Positions 43,276 through 51,776 of a DNA stretch of 64,000 nucleotides are shown here, one piece after another; position 1 is the stretch's first letter; each line of letters opens with the position of its first letter. This DNA is from Pelobium manganitolerans (lineage in GTDB: Bacteria > Bacteroidota > Bacteroidia > Sphingobacteriales > Sphingobacteriaceae). Made by a program: the position numbers and the translations under genes. The stretch spans positions 268,374-332,373 of the forward strand of contig NZ_MBTA01000025.1 in the NCBI RefSeq assembly GCF_003609575.1, in the 5' to 3' direction. Under the pieces are notes generated by a model that did no database searches, was not told the DNA's origin, and saw only the letters and a program-made list of their open reading frames with translations.

Positions 43276-44322
43276 TTAATGAACTTCTTCCGTTTTTGAG
43301 TTAGCTGCTTCTTCTAACGGAGAATATTCGGCCATAAACTCTTCTGCTTTTAAAACCATGTCGGTAGAGCCGATGAAAATGGATTCGCGCTGGTGGATTT
43401 CTTTTACATCTATCTCCAAAATACGCTGGTAGCCGTTTGTGGCCCTTCCGCCGGCCTGTTCAATAATAAATGCAAGCGGGTTACATTCATAAACCAAGCG
43501 GAGCTTACCTTTTGGCGCCGCGGCGGTGGTAGGATAAATATATACGCCACCTTTAATTAAATTCCGGTGCAAATCTGCCACCATAGAACCGATATACCTT
43601 GAAGTATAAGGCCTGTTAGTGCTTTCATCTTCTACCTGGCAATATTTGATGTATTTTTTAACGCCTTCTGGGAAATGCACGTAATTTCCTTCGTTTACGC
43701 TGTAAATATGCCCTGTTCTCGGAATTTTCATATCCGGATGCGACAGGCAGAACTCGCCAATAGACGGGTCTAAGGTAAAGCCGTTTACACCACAGCCGGT
43801 AGTATAAACCAACATGGTTGATGAGCCGTAAACGATATAACCCGCCGCTACCTGTTCCGTGCCTTTTTGCAAAATATCGTTAATATTTGCTTCTCCTTCT
43901 TTAGATAGTCTTCTAAAAATAGAGAAAGTTGTGCCCACAGCAACGTTAACGTCGATGTTTGATGACCCGTCCAAGGGGTCAATAGCCACCGCATATTTGG
44001 CGTTTTTAGAAACATCTTTGTTTAAGATAACGATTTCCTCATTTTCTTCTGATACTACCAGGGCGCACTCGCCTCCGGCACTTAAAGCGGCAATAAATTG
44101 CTCATTTGCGTACACGTCTAAAACTTTTTGAGTTTCCCCCTGCACGTTTGTGGTTCCAACTTCGCCTAAAATATCGGCTAAACCCGCCTTGTTAATTTCC
44201 CTGTTTACAACTTTCGCAGCGATCCCGATGTCGCGCAATAACCTGGAAAGCTCACCCTTCGCATATGGAAAGTCCGCCTGCCGCTCAATAATAAATTGTC
44301 CTAATGTAGTTAAGTTTGCCAT
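43276..44322 (-). CDS. fbp: Class I fructose-1,6-bisphosphatase
   Basis: A 348-residue enzyme with the class I metal-binding motif [10 protein letters not shown] near residue 114, the upstream glutamates in S-E-E-N-E-E near 95, and the substrate-site segment [10 protein letters not shown] near 275. It hydrolyses fructose 1,6-bisphosphate in gluconeogenesis. The C-terminal acidic tail is short. It lies 23 nt downstream of the phosphodiesterase gene at 44346-44840 in the minus-strand direction reversed (fbp is downstream). Confidence 0.95.
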   Translation of the reverse strand: MANLTTLGQFIIERQADFPYAKGELSRLLRDIGIAAKVVNREINKAGLADILGEVGTTNVQGETQKVLDVYANEQFIAALSAGGECALVVSEENEEIVILNKDVSKNAKYAVAIDPLDGSSNIDVNVAVGTTFSIFRRLSKEGEANINDILQKGTEQVAAGYIVYGSSTMLVYTTGCGVNGFTLDPSIGEFCLSHPDMKIPRTGHIYSVNEGNYVHFPEGVKKYIKYCQVEDESTNRPYTSRYIGSMVADLHRNLIKGGVYIYPTTAAAPKGKLRLVYECNPLAFIIEQAGGRATNGYQRILEIDVKEIHQRESIFIGSTDMVLKAEEFMAEYSPLEEAANSKTEEVH

Positions 44323-44345
44323 ATACCCTTAGTGTACTTTTTACG

Positions 44346-44840
44346 CTATCTATCAGCTAATTCTATGGCGTCTAATGTATGAATTTTATTATCGGAAATA
44401 CAAAACCTAATTAAAGTTCTTTTTTTGTGCCAACCTTGTTTTCCGGCCGCACCGGGATTAATATGCAGGCATTCTATTTTTTGGTCGTAAATCACCTTTA
44501 AAATGTGCGAGTGCCCGGCGATGAAAAGCTGCGGTGGCTTAGTGTAAATATCCGGCTTTACCTTAGGCGAATATTTACCCGGGTAACCTCCGATATGCGT
44601 CATCCATACATCCACATTTTCACATTTGAAACGTAGATGTTCTGGGTAAACTTGGCGAATATCTTTACCATCAATATTTCCGTAAACTCCTTTTAAAGGC
44701 CTGAAATTAGCCAACTTATCCGCCAGCTCTATATTACCGAAATCACCGGCGTGCCAAATTTCGTCTCGGTCATCAAAATATTTAAAAACCGCATCATCCA
44801 AATAGCCGTGGGTATCGGAAATAAGCCCGATTTTTTTCAT
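44346..44840 (-). CDS. YfcE/MJ0936-family metallophosphoesterase
   Basis: A 164-residue calcineurin-like phosphoesterase with the metal-binding residues in I-S-D-T-H-G near residues 7-12, H-A-G-D near 31, G-N-I-D near 54 and A-G-H-S-H near 108. The family acts on phosphodiesters. The natural substrate is unknown. It lies 10 nt downstream of trmN6 and likely shares its transcript. Confidence 0.88.
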   Translation of the reverse strand: MKKIGLISDTHGYLDDAVFKYFDDRDEIWHAGDFGNIELADKLANFRPLKGVYGNIDGKDIRQVYPEHLRFKCENVDVWMTHIGGYPGKYSPKVKPDIYTKPPQLFIAGHSHILKVIYDQKIECLHINPGAAGKQGWHKKRTLIRFCISDNKIHTLDAIELADR

Positions 44841-44850
44841 GAACTGCTAA

Positions 44851-45564
44851 TTAAAATATCTTAAAAAAATCTTTAAGCAAAGCTTTGTATTGTAGCGAAT
44901 GCACGCTCTGCTGATCGTAAATACAAAAATCACTAAAGGAAAGCGCTTCATCATCGCTTAGCGAAAAAGAAATAACGTGCCGGATGTGTGCTTTATCTGG
45001 ATAAGATTTGATTTTCACGATATGATGGGGATATAAGCCGAAATCTTTGGCCGTAGTTTGCAACATCAGAGAAGTTTCTACCGGCAACACCATAACCAAT
45101 CGGCCATTTTTGGCTAAATGGCTTTTGGATGCCAATAACAAATCGAAAAAAAACTGCTGTGTGGTGTGTTTAGATAGGTTTGTTTTTTCTTTAGGCGATT
45201 GCAGCGCGTTTAAATGATAAGGCGGGTTTGATACGATAAGATCATATTTCGAATGCGGATATAGCTCAAAAAACTCTTTAAAACCGTGATGATAAGATTT
45301 TAACTGTGCGCGAAACAAGGAATTTTCAAAGTTCTGCTTTGACCTTTCTGCCGCCGCGGCATCTATATCTATAGCATCTATTTGCGCACCGCTATTTCGC
45401 TGGGCCATCATTAGGGCAATAACGCCGGTCCCTGTCCCTATGTCCAATATTTGCTTCGCGCCTGCTAAATCCACCATCGCGCCAAGCAAAACCCCATCTG
45501 TGTTGATTTTCATGGGGCAGGCTTCTTGGTTAATCACAAACTGCTTAAAATGGAACAAAGACAC
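44851..45564 (-). CDS. trmN6: tRNA1(Val) (adenine37-N6)-methyltransferase TrmN6 (YfiC)
   Basis: A 237-residue methyltransferase that begins F-H-F-K-Q-F and has K-I-N-T-D-G-V-L-L-G near residue 20, SAM motif I L-D-I-G-T-G-T-G near 40, and the amino-methyltransferase motif N-P-P-Y near 117. The family methylates A37 of tRNA1-Val. The start codon is GTG at 45564. A full consensus promoter ends only 5 nt upstream, so the transcript is nearly leaderless. Confidence 0.87.
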   Translation of the reverse strand: MSLFHFKQFVINQEACPMKINTDGVLLGAMVDLAGAKQILDIGTGTGVIALMMAQRNSGAQIDAIDIDAAAAERSKQNFENSLFRAQLKSYHHGFKEFFELYPHSKYDLIVSNPPYHLNALQSPKEKTNLSKHTTQQFFFDLLLASKSHLAKNGRLVMVLPVETSLMLQTTAKDFGLYPHHIVKIKSYPDKAHIRHVISFSLSDDEALSFSDFCIYDQQSVHSLQYKALLKDFFKIF

Positions 45565-45568
45565 CCAA

Positions 45569-45599
45569 CAAAGTTAATGCTTTATAAAAGACAGCGCAA
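45569..45599 (-). promoter_or_regulatory. trmN6 promoter (TTG-N20-TAACTTTG)
   Basis: On the minus strand TTG (45597-45599) precedes TAACTTTG (45569-45576) by 20 nt. The -7 box ends 4 nt before the GTG start codon. Confidence 0.65.
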
Positions 45600-45607
45600 A
45601 AAAGAAA

Positions 45608-45635
45608 TAAGGTGTAAGGAATAAGGAGTAAAGAG
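45608..45635. repeat. Tandem heptanucleotide array, unit TAAGGNN
   Basis: Four 7-base units in series: TAAGGTG, TAAGGAA, TAAGGAG and the decayed TAAAGAG. It lies between the divergent trmN6 and lepA promoters. Confidence 0.8.
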
Positions 45636-45715
45636 CGAGGAAATGGGCGCTTGTTATTTACCGTTTAGCTACGCTTGCGCCGTTTAAAAAAAAACGATAA
45701 TTCTGCGTAAAAATC

Positions 45716-45723
45716 TATCTTTG
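45716..45723 (+). promoter_or_regulatory. Putative lepA promoter -7 box
   Basis: TATCTTTG ends 8 nt before the lepA ATG. No TTG is at the usual distance. Confidence 0.5.
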
Positions 45724-45731
45724 CGTTTCAG

Positions 45732-47516
45732 ATGAAGCATATACGTAATTTTTGCATTATTGCACATATCGACCATGGTAAAAGTACCCTGGCTGATAGG
45801 TTGTTAGAGTACACGTCGACAGTTAGTCAGCGCGAAGCGCAAGCACAACTGTTAGACAATATGGATTTGGAGCGCGAGCGCGGTATTACCATAAAAAGCC
45901 ACGCCATACAGATGAACTATGTGCATGAAGGCCAAGAATATGTGCTAAACCTGATTGACACCCCGGGGCACGTCGATTTTTCGTATGAGGTTTCACGGTC
46001 TATCGCTGCCTGCGAAGGTGCTTTGCTTATTGTAGATGCTTCGCAAGGCATCCAAGCGCAAACCATCTCTAACCTTTACTTGGCGCTTGAACAAGATCTT
46101 ACCATTATCCCTATACTGAATAAGATGGACTTACCGGGCGCTATGCCAGAGGAGGTGAAAGACCAGATTATTGATTTGATTGGCGGCGACCGTTCGGAGA
46201 TTATCCCGGCATCGGGCAAAACCGGAATGGGAATTAAAGAAATTTTGACAGCTGTAATTGAGCGTGTACCGCCACCTGTTGGCGATGCAGATGCGCCACT
46301 GCAAGCTTTAATTTTCGACTCCGTTTTCAACTCTTTCCGTGGCATTATCGCCTACTTTAAAGTAGTAAACGGCGAAATCCGCAAAAACGATAAAGTAAAA
46401 TTTGTGGCTACCGGCAAAGAATATATTGCTGATGAAGTTGGTATCTTAAAACTGAACCCAACGCCCAAAGAGGTAGTGAAAACCGGCGACGTAGGTTATA
46501 TTATTTCGGGGATAAAGGAAGCGAGAGAAGTTAAAGTTGGCGATACCATCGTGCTAAAAGATAAGCAGGTAGCAGGTATCCAAGGTTTTGAAGAAGTAAA
46601 ACCGATGGTTTTTGCTGGAATTTATCCGGTAGATACCGATGAGTTTGAAGAACTGCGCGAAGCGATGCACAAACTGCAGCTAAATGATGCTTCTCTGGTT
46701 TTTGAACCAGAATCTTCCGCTGCTTTAGGCTTCGGTTTCCGATGCGGCTTTTTGGGGATGTTGCACATGGAAATTATCCAGGAGCGTTTGGAACGCGAGT
46801 TTGACATGACGGTAATTACCACCGTGCCCAACGTTTCTTACATTGCGCATACTACCAAAGGCGATCCGCGTGTGGTAAACAACCCATCAGAATTGCCCGA
46901 CCCTTCAAAACTTCAGTTTGTTGAAGAACCTTATATTAAAGCCAACATTATTACCAAAGCCGAGTTTGTGGGCCCGGTAATGTCTCTTTGCATCCAAAAA
47001 AGGGGCGTTATTGTCAATCAGCATTACTTAACATCGGACCGGGTTGAGCTTGTTTTTGAAATGCCAATGGGCGAAATTGTTTTTGATTTTTACGATAAGC
47101 TGAAAACAATTTCTAAAGGTTATGCTTCGTTTGACTATCATCAAATTGGCTTTAAACAGTCTGATTTGGTAAAAATGGATATTATGCTTAATGGGGAGCA
47201 TGTTGACGCATTGTCCTCGTTAATCCATCGCAGCAATGCCTACGATTTTGGTAAACGCATTTGCGAAAAACTTCGCGAGCTGATCCCGAGGCAACAGTTT
47301 GAAATTGCCATTCAAGCATCAATAGGCGCTAAAATTATCGCCCGAGAAAACGTGAGGGCCTTACGTAAAGATGTTACCGCGAAGTGTTACGGTGGTGATA
47401 TCTCGCGTAAGCGGAAATTACTGGAAAAACAGAAAAAAGGTAAAAAACGGATGCGTCAGGTGGGCAACGTGGAAATCCCTCAATCGGCGTTTATGGCAGT
47501 GTTGAAGTTGGATTAA
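45732..47516 (+). CDS. lepA: Elongation factor 4 (LepA GTPase)
   Basis: A 594-residue translational GTPase of normal LepA length. G1 is A-H-I-D-H-G-K-S-T near residues 11-19, G2 precedes R-G-I-T-I-K, G3 is D-T-P-G-H near 77, and G4 is N-K-M-D near 131. The LepA-specific C-terminal domain follows ([16 protein letters not shown]). It back-translocates or rescues stalled ribosomes under ionic stress. Confidence 0.97.
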   Translation: MKHIRNFCIIAHIDHGKSTLADRLLEYTSTVSQREAQAQLLDNMDLERERGITIKSHAIQMNYVHEGQEYVLNLIDTPGHVDFSYEVSRSIAACEGALLIVDASQGIQAQTISNLYLALEQDLTIIPILNKMDLPGAMPEEVKDQIIDLIGGDRSEIIPASGKTGMGIKEILTAVIERVPPPVGDADAPLQALIFDSVFNSFRGIIAYFKVVNGEIRKNDKVKFVATGKEYIADEVGILKLNPTPKEVVKTGDVGYIISGIKEAREVKVGDTIVLKDKQVAGIQGFEEVKPMVFAGIYPVDTDEFEELREAMHKLQLNDASLVFEPESSAALGFGFRCGFLGMLHMEIIQERLEREFDMTVITTVPNVSYIAHTTKGDPRVVNNPSELPDPSKLQFVEEPYIKANIITKAEFVGPVMSLCIQKRGVIVNQHYLTSDRVELVFEMPMGEIVFDFYDKLKTISKGYASFDYHQIGFKQSDLVKMDIMLNGEHVDALSSLIHRSNAYDFGKRICEKLRELIPRQQFEIAIQASIGAKIIARENVRALRKDVTAKCYGGDISRKRKLLEKQKKGKKRMRQVGNVEIPQSAFMAVLKLD

Positions 47517-47533
47517 AGCTGAAGTAGCAAGTG

Positions 47534-47561
47534 TATCAAGACATCAGTATCAAGATCACAG
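47534..47561. repeat. Tandem heptanucleotide array, unit TATCAAG/ATCACAG
   Basis: Four consecutive 7-base words: TATCAAG, ACATCAG, TATCAAG, ATCACAG. The alternate words are identical or similar, so the period is 7 (or 14). It lies between lepA and the toxin-antitoxin operon. Confidence 0.7.
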
Positions 47562-47625
47562 GCAGCCGTTAGGTATACATCTAAACGCCAAAAAATCATC
47601 TTGATACCTAACACTTTTTTACGTA

Positions 47626-47676
47626 TAAAAAATTTTTAATTCACGTATTGATTTGTACCTTTGGTAAAAAATTTTT
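47626..47676 (+). promoter_or_regulatory. Toxin-antitoxin operon promoter with duplicated operator-like sites
   Basis: A TACCTTTG -7 box (47656-47663) is bracketed by two identical 12-base sites, TAAAAAATTTTT, at 47626-47637 and 47665-47676, 39 bp apart. Each holds a palindromic AAAAATTTTT. The second ends 3 nt before the antitoxin ATG. This is the expected layout for autorepression by a ribbon-helix-helix antitoxin. Confidence 0.6.
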
Positions 47677-47679
47677 GTT

Positions 47680-47937
47680 ATGGATGCTAAACTAACTTTA
47701 TCTTTTGATGAGGCTGTCATTAATAAAGCAAAACAATACGCAGAGCGCAACAACATCAGCTTATCGCGGATGGTAGAGCATTTATTAGCAAAAGTTGTAG
47801 AGAAACCTTACCAATCTTTAGAAGATTTTCCGATTGCTGATTGGGTAAGACAAGTAGCCGAAGGCGATGCTATCTACAAAACCAAAAAAAGCAAAAAAAC
47901 TTCGCTAGAGGATGAGTTTTTCGCCTCAAAAAAATGA
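47680..47937 (+). CDS. Ribbon-helix-helix antitoxin (DUF6364-like)
   Basis: An 85-residue protein whose first 45 residues match a ribbon-helix-helix DNA-binding fold: strand K-L-T-L-S-F-D, helix D-E-A-V-I-N-K-A-K-Q-Y-A, turn N-N-I-S-L-S, second helix R-M-V-E-H-L-L. The C-terminal part (about 50-85) is charged and probably wraps the toxin. Its stop overlaps the PIN gene by 4 nt. It most likely represses its own promoter. Confidence 0.82.
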   Translation: MDAKLTLSFDEAVINKAKQYAERNNISLSRMVEHLLAKVVEKPYQSLEDFPIADWVRQVAEGDAIYKTKKSKKTSLEDEFFASKK

Positions 47938-48353
47938 GAGTTTTTTTAGATGCCAACGTTCTAGTTGCGGTATTAAACAAAGAATATCCCGTATTTTCTT
48001 ACGCCGCGCGCATATTAAGCCTGGCCGATAAACCTGCGTTTACAATTTACACTTCGCCCGTTTGTTTGGCCATTGCCTATTATTTTGCCGAAAAAAAAAC
48101 ATCCGCAAAAATCGCAAAAGCTAAAATCAGCTTGCTTTTGGAGCATATTAAAGTTGCCGGAAACGACGAATTGGGGGTACAACAAACCTTAATAAACAAA
48201 AAAGTGCTTAATTTTGAAGATGGTTTAGAATACTATGCCGCAATACAAAACGAATGCAAGTGCATCGTAACAGAGAACTTAAAAGATTTTCATTTTTCGG
48301 AAATAGAGGTCTTAAATTGTGAAAGCTTTGCTTTGAAATATTTCGCGCGCTGA
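47934..48353 (+). CDS. PIN-domain toxin (VapC-like)
   Basis: A 139-residue PIN protein. It starts M-R-V-F-L-D6-A-N-V-L with the first catalytic aspartate; F-E-D-G-L-E-Y-Y-A-A (about 103-112) and T-E-N-L-K-D-F (about 119-125) carry the later acidic residues. VapC-type PIN domains are magnesium-dependent RNases that cut tRNA or rRNA. It overlaps the upstream antitoxin gene, making a type II pair. Confidence 0.85.
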   Translation: MRVFLDANVLVAVLNKEYPVFSYAARILSLADKPAFTIYTSPVCLAIAYYFAEKKTSAKIAKAKISLLLEHIKVAGNDELGVQQTLINKKVLNFEDGLEYYAAIQNECKCIVTENLKDFHFSEIEVLNCESFALKYFAR

Positions 48354-48416
48354 AGCTTACGCAAATTTTGCCTACTATTCATTTTGAAATATCCTCGGTG
48401 CATTTCCAAAAAATTT

Positions 48417-48424
48417 TAGCTTTG
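48417..48424 (+). promoter_or_regulatory. Putative folD promoter -7 box
   Basis: TAGCTTTG lies 26 nt before the folD ATG; no well-spaced TTG. Confidence 0.45.
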
Positions 48425-48450
48425 TAATTCAAATCAAATCCCTATAAACA

Positions 48451-49332
48451 ATGACCCTGTTAGACGGAAAACACGTATCAGAAGAATTAAAAAAACAAAT
48501 TGCTACCGAAGCTGCCGAAATGCTGGAGAAAACGGGCAGAAAGCCACATTTGGTTGCTGTTTTAGTTGGAAACGACGGGGGCAGCGAAACCTATGTAGCC
48601 AGCAAAATGCGCAACTGCGAGAAAGTTGGCTTTAAATCTTCTTTGGTAAGATATGATGATACGGTTACCGAAGCAGCGCTTTTATCTAAAATAGAGGAAC
48701 TAAACAAAGACAGCTCGGTCGACGGCTTTATCGTTCAGCTTCCTTTACCAAAGCACATTGACCCCGAAAAAGTTACCGAGGCCATAGATTACCGCAAAGA
48801 TGTTGACGGCTTTCACCCCATTAATTTGGGACGTATGCAACGCAATTTACCATGTTTTTTACCAGCAACGCCTTTCGGTATTATGTTGATGTTGCAATTT
48901 TACGGCATTGAAACTGCCGGAAAAAACTGCGTGGTTATTGGCCGCAGCAATATAGTAGGCAGCCCAATGAGCATTTTGATGGCGCGTAATGCCAATCCTG
49001 GAAATGCCACGGTTACGCTTACCCACAGCAGAACACAAAATTTGAAAGAAATTTGCCAAAAGGCAGACATCATTATTGCGGCCATTGGCAAAAAGAACTT
49101 TGTAACGGCAGATATGGTTAAAGAGGGTGCGGTGGTTATTGATGTGGGTATGAACCGCGAAACGTCGGACAAAACTAAATCGGGTTATAAACTTTATGGA
49201 GATGTAGATTTTGATAACGTGGCGCCCAAATGCGCTTACATTACGCCGGTGCCGGGCGGCGTAGGTTTAATGACTATTGTAAGTTTATTGAGAAATACCC
49301 TATCTGCCGCAAAAAAAGAATTTTACTCTTAA
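48451..49332 (+). CDS. folD: Bifunctional methylenetetrahydrofolate dehydrogenase/cyclohydrolase
   Basis: A 293-residue FolD protein. Y-V-A-S-K near residue 50 carries the catalytic Tyr and Lys, followed by [10 protein letters not shown] near 91, D-V-D-G-F-H-P-I-N near 118, the NADP motif G-R-S-N-I-V-G-S-P near 169 and T-P-V-P-G-G-V-G near 269. It interconverts one-carbon units on tetrahydrofolate. Confidence 0.97.
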   Translation: MTLLDGKHVSEELKKQIATEAAEMLEKTGRKPHLVAVLVGNDGGSETYVASKMRNCEKVGFKSSLVRYDDTVTEAALLSKIEELNKDSSVDGFIVQLPLPKHIDPEKVTEAIDYRKDVDGFHPINLGRMQRNLPCFLPATPFGIMLMLQFYGIETAGKNCVVIGRSNIVGSPMSILMARNANPGNATVTLTHSRTQNLKEICQKADIIIAAIGKKNFVTADMVKEGAVVIDVGMNRETSDKTKSGYKLYGDVDFDNVAPKCAYITPVPGGVGLMTIVSLLRNTLSAAKKEFYS

Positions 49333-49380
49333 CGGAGAAAGTTTTGAGGTTTAGATAAACAGGCATTAAAAAATTGAAAT

Positions 49381-49854
49381 TTGCTTAACAACGATATTTT
49401 AAGACGTTTACGTTTCATTTTTGACTTGAATGATGATAAAATGATCAAAATATTTGCCTTGGCGGCCGAGGAGGTAACGCGCGCGCAAATTAGCGATTGG
49501 CTAAAGAAAGATGACCACGAAGATTTTAAGCCTATCTATGATATTGATCTTTCGAAATTTTTGAACGGGTTCATTACCTACAAGCGCGGGCAAAAAGAAG
49601 GCGAAATTCCTAAACCCGAAAAATCTTTAAACAACAACTTAGTACTCAGGAAATTGAAAATCGCTTTGTCTTTAAAAGACGACGACATTTTAGAGATTTT
49701 AAATTTGGCGAATTTCCGTTTAAGCAAACACGAGTTGAGTGCTTTCTTCCGCAACCCCAGCCAATCGCAGTATCGCCAATGCAAGGACCAAGTGTTGCGG
49801 AACTTTTTGTACGGCTTGCAAATCAAAGAACGCGGAGTTACAAAATCTGAATAA
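49381..49854 (+). CDS. DUF1456 (YehS-like) protein, TTG start
   Basis: A 157-residue protein of two DUF1456 repeats. Each has a short L-R-F-I-F-D-L-N-D-D-K-M-I (first) or L-K-I-A-L-S-L-K-D-D-D-I-L (second) motif. The family N-terminus, L-N-N-D-I-L-R-R-L-R, begins right at a TTG codon, and an in-frame TGA lies 6 nt before it, so TTG is the only possible start for the full-length product. Function is unknown. Confidence 0.85.
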   Translation: MLNNDILRRLRFIFDLNDDKMIKIFALAAEEVTRAQISDWLKKDDHEDFKPIYDIDLSKFLNGFITYKRGQKEGEIPKPEKSLNNNLVLRKLKIALSLKDDDILEILNLANFRLSKHELSAFFRNPSQSQYRQCKDQVLRNFLYGLQIKERGVTKSE

Positions 49855-49866
49855 GAACATTGCGAC

Positions 49867-50220
49867 ATGATTGCCTTTAAACGTACAGACCATATTTTAA
49901 TTAATGTGCCACCGGGCGAACTTGCATCTGCTAAACATTTTTATCAAGATGTTTTGGGCTTGCAACCTATTGAAAGTGAACGTCCGTTTGTGGCTTTATG
50001 GTTTCGCATAGCCGATATTGAACTGCATATTACAGAAGAAGCCGGTGGAACTTTATCGGGACGCCATCCAGCGTTTGAAGTAGAAGATTTGGCTGAAGCA
50101 GCCCGATTCTTGAAGTCAAAAGCTATTTCGCTAAGTTATTCATCCAAAATACCCGGCCGCGAACGTTTATTCTTCCGCGACCCTTTTGGGAACCGGTTCG
50201 AGTTGATTGAATACGATTAG
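49867..50220 (+). CDS. VOC-family (glyoxalase-like) protein
   Basis: A 117-residue single VOC module. It opens with D-H-I-L-I-N-V-P-P-G-E, has Y-Q-D-V-L-G-L near residue 25, E-L-H-I-T near 53 and ends F-F-R-D-P-F-G-N-R-F-E-L-I-E, the standard metal-binding strand. It may be a glyoxalase, a fosfomycin-resistance-like protein or a binding protein. Confidence 0.82.
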   Translation: MIAFKRTDHILINVPPGELASAKHFYQDVLGLQPIESERPFVALWFRIADIELHITEEAGGTLSGRHPAFEVEDLAEAARFLKSKAISLSYSSKIPGRERLFFRDPFGNRFELIEYD

Positions 50221-50287
50221 TTCCGACGTTTTTTTGAATAAATACCAGTATTTTTTCGGTAATTCACATCTTAAACCAAAGAAAAAA

Positions 50288-50740
50288 ATGAAAATTACCA
50301 AAACTATCTTTCTCGCTTTCCTGTTTATACTTGCTACAACAGCAGCGCTTCAGGCACAAAGTAAAAGCGATAAAATCAAAACTTTATTGAAGCTTACCGG
50401 CTCTGCAGATATTGGCACCCAAGTTTCTAAGCAGATGATTGCCGCGCTTAAAACCAATATGAAATCGGTACCGGAAGGTTTTTGGGATGCTTTTGAACAA
50501 GAAATTAATGCCGAAAACCTTATTGAACGCATTATCCCGATTTACGAAAAATACTATTCGGAAAAAGATATTGATGGTTTAATTACCTTTTACCAAAGTG
50601 ATTTAGGCAAGAAAGTAACCGCTACCTTACCTACTATAATGCAAGAATCTATGCAAATTGGGCAAACTTGGGGCAAAGAAATTGCTGAAAGGGCAATAAA
50701 AAAACTGAAAGAGCAAAACCCAGACGGGCACCAGCATTAA
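50288..50740 (+). CDS. Exported DUF2059 protein
   Basis: The start is set at 50288, giving a 150-residue protein with a signal peptide (about 1-22, ending A-L-Q-A-Q). The frame opening at 50207 overlaps the previous gene and lacks a signal. DUF2059 signatures follow: I-Y-E-K-Y-Y-S-E-K-D-I-D-G-L-I-T-F-Y near residue 78 and S-D-L-G-K-K near 98. It is a periplasmic protein of unknown function. Confidence 0.85.
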   Translation: MKITKTIFLAFLFILATTAALQAQSKSDKIKTLLKLTGSADIGTQVSKQMIAALKTNMKSVPEGFWDAFEQEINAENLIERIIPIYEKYYSEKDIDGLITFYQSDLGKKVTATLPTIMQESMQIGQTWGKEIAERAIKKLKEQNPDGHQH

Positions 50741-50747
50741 CATAAAA

Positions 50748-50785
50748 AAACAGCCTTCATCAAAAAAAACGAAGGCTGTTTATTC
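50748..50785. terminator. Bidirectional terminator after the DUF2059 gene
   Basis: An 11-bp stem (AAACAGCCTTC/GAAGGCTGTTT) with a 12-nt loop lies between two convergent genes. Confidence 0.88.
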
Positions 50786-50794
50786 AAACATTTT

Positions 50795-51559
50795 TTACTT
50801 ATTACTATCCTCGTAAGCTAACAAACGCTTGGGATTGCTAATTTTATAACCGTAGTCTTCTGGGTGTTCAATTACCTCTTTCATAGAAATTAGGCTATAA
50901 ACGTATTTGCCCGTTTCTTGGTTTAATTTTAACCTGAAATAATCATCTTGCTGTTGTTTAGCAATTTGCCTTCGCATTCGGCCTTCGCCGCCGTTGTAAG
51001 CTGCGGCTGCTAAAGTCCAACTATTAAACTGCTTGTACAAATCTTTGATGTACCTAGCAGCGGCCACGGTTGCTAAGCGAACATTCATACGCTCGTCTAC
51101 CTTACCGTTTACGGTTAAACCATAATCGCGTGCGGTTTCCGGCATAAACTGCCATACCCCTGCCGCGCCTTTTGGCGAGTACAAACCGCGTGTCATCCCG
51201 GTCTCTACTAAAGGAATGTATTTAAAATCTTCCGGAACACCGTATTTTTTCAAAATCGGTTCGATGATAGGAAACCAAATTTCGGCACGTTGGTGCAACC
51301 TTAAAGTCCGCAGATTATTATAAGAATGCGCTTTCAAAGCTTTTCGCATCTTTTTTTCGATGCCTTTATCGCCGGAAGGCAAAAGTTCATTAGCAAATTC
51401 CAAATGGCTAATCGCATCTGTTTCTACAATGCTTCTTAGCGCCTTTAAATTTGGAACGTCAGCTTTGCTAATTGTACTGGAATAGCTGTAACCAAACATT
51501 TTTGTGAGCACACAAAATACCAACATCAAGCTACAAGCAACTATGTATTTTAATCGCAT
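50795..51559 (-). CDS. Lytic transglycosylase (SLT domain)
   Basis: A 254-residue exported protein with a signal or anchor sequence (about 5-22). The catalytic domain runs from about 108 to 215: P-L-V-E119-T-G-M holds the likely catalytic Glu, followed by S-P-K-G-A-A-G-V-W-Q-F-M-P near 128 and A-A-A-Y-N-G-G-E near 183. It cleaves peptidoglycan without hydrolysis. Residues before 100 are a helical extension. It has its own full promoter upstream. Confidence 0.92.
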   Translation of the reverse strand: MRLKYIVACSLMLVFCVLTKMFGYSYSSTISKADVPNLKALRSIVETDAISHLEFANELLPSGDKGIEKKMRKALKAHSYNNLRTLRLHQRAEIWFPIIEPILKKYGVPEDFKYIPLVETGMTRGLYSPKGAAGVWQFMPETARDYGLTVNGKVDERMNVRLATVAAARYIKDLYKQFNSWTLAAAAYNGGEGRMRRQIAKQQQDDYFRLKLNQETGKYVYSLISMKEVIEHPEDYGYKISNPKRLLAYEDSNK

Positions 51560-51597
51560 AATTCTTGTTTTTTTTATCCAATAATAAAAAAGCTGGG

Positions 51598-51628
51598 CAA
51601 AGGTATAGTTTATTTATCACATAATCAA
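51598..51628 (-). promoter_or_regulatory. Lytic transglycosylase promoter (TTG-N20-TACCTTTG)
   Basis: On the minus strand TTG (51626-51628) is followed after 20 nt by TACCTTTG (51598-51605), 38 nt upstream of the start. Confidence 0.72.
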
Positions 51629-51737
51629 ATAGTTAGCAAAAACAGCGTTTAAACACCATTAAACACCGCTTTTTAGGACTTTTATGTTAGGCAAACAAAA
51701 CTACCTTGTAAACATGCGCTTATCCCCTAATTTTTTG

Positions 51738-51745
51738 TAATTTTG
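51738..51745 (+). promoter_or_regulatory. Putative promoter -7 box of the pseudouridine synthase gene
   Basis: TAATTTTG lies 31 nt before the ATG. No TTG at the usual distance. Confidence 0.45.
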
Positions 51746-51776
51746 CAGCCCTTAAACAGGTTTAAAATTTTTAACC

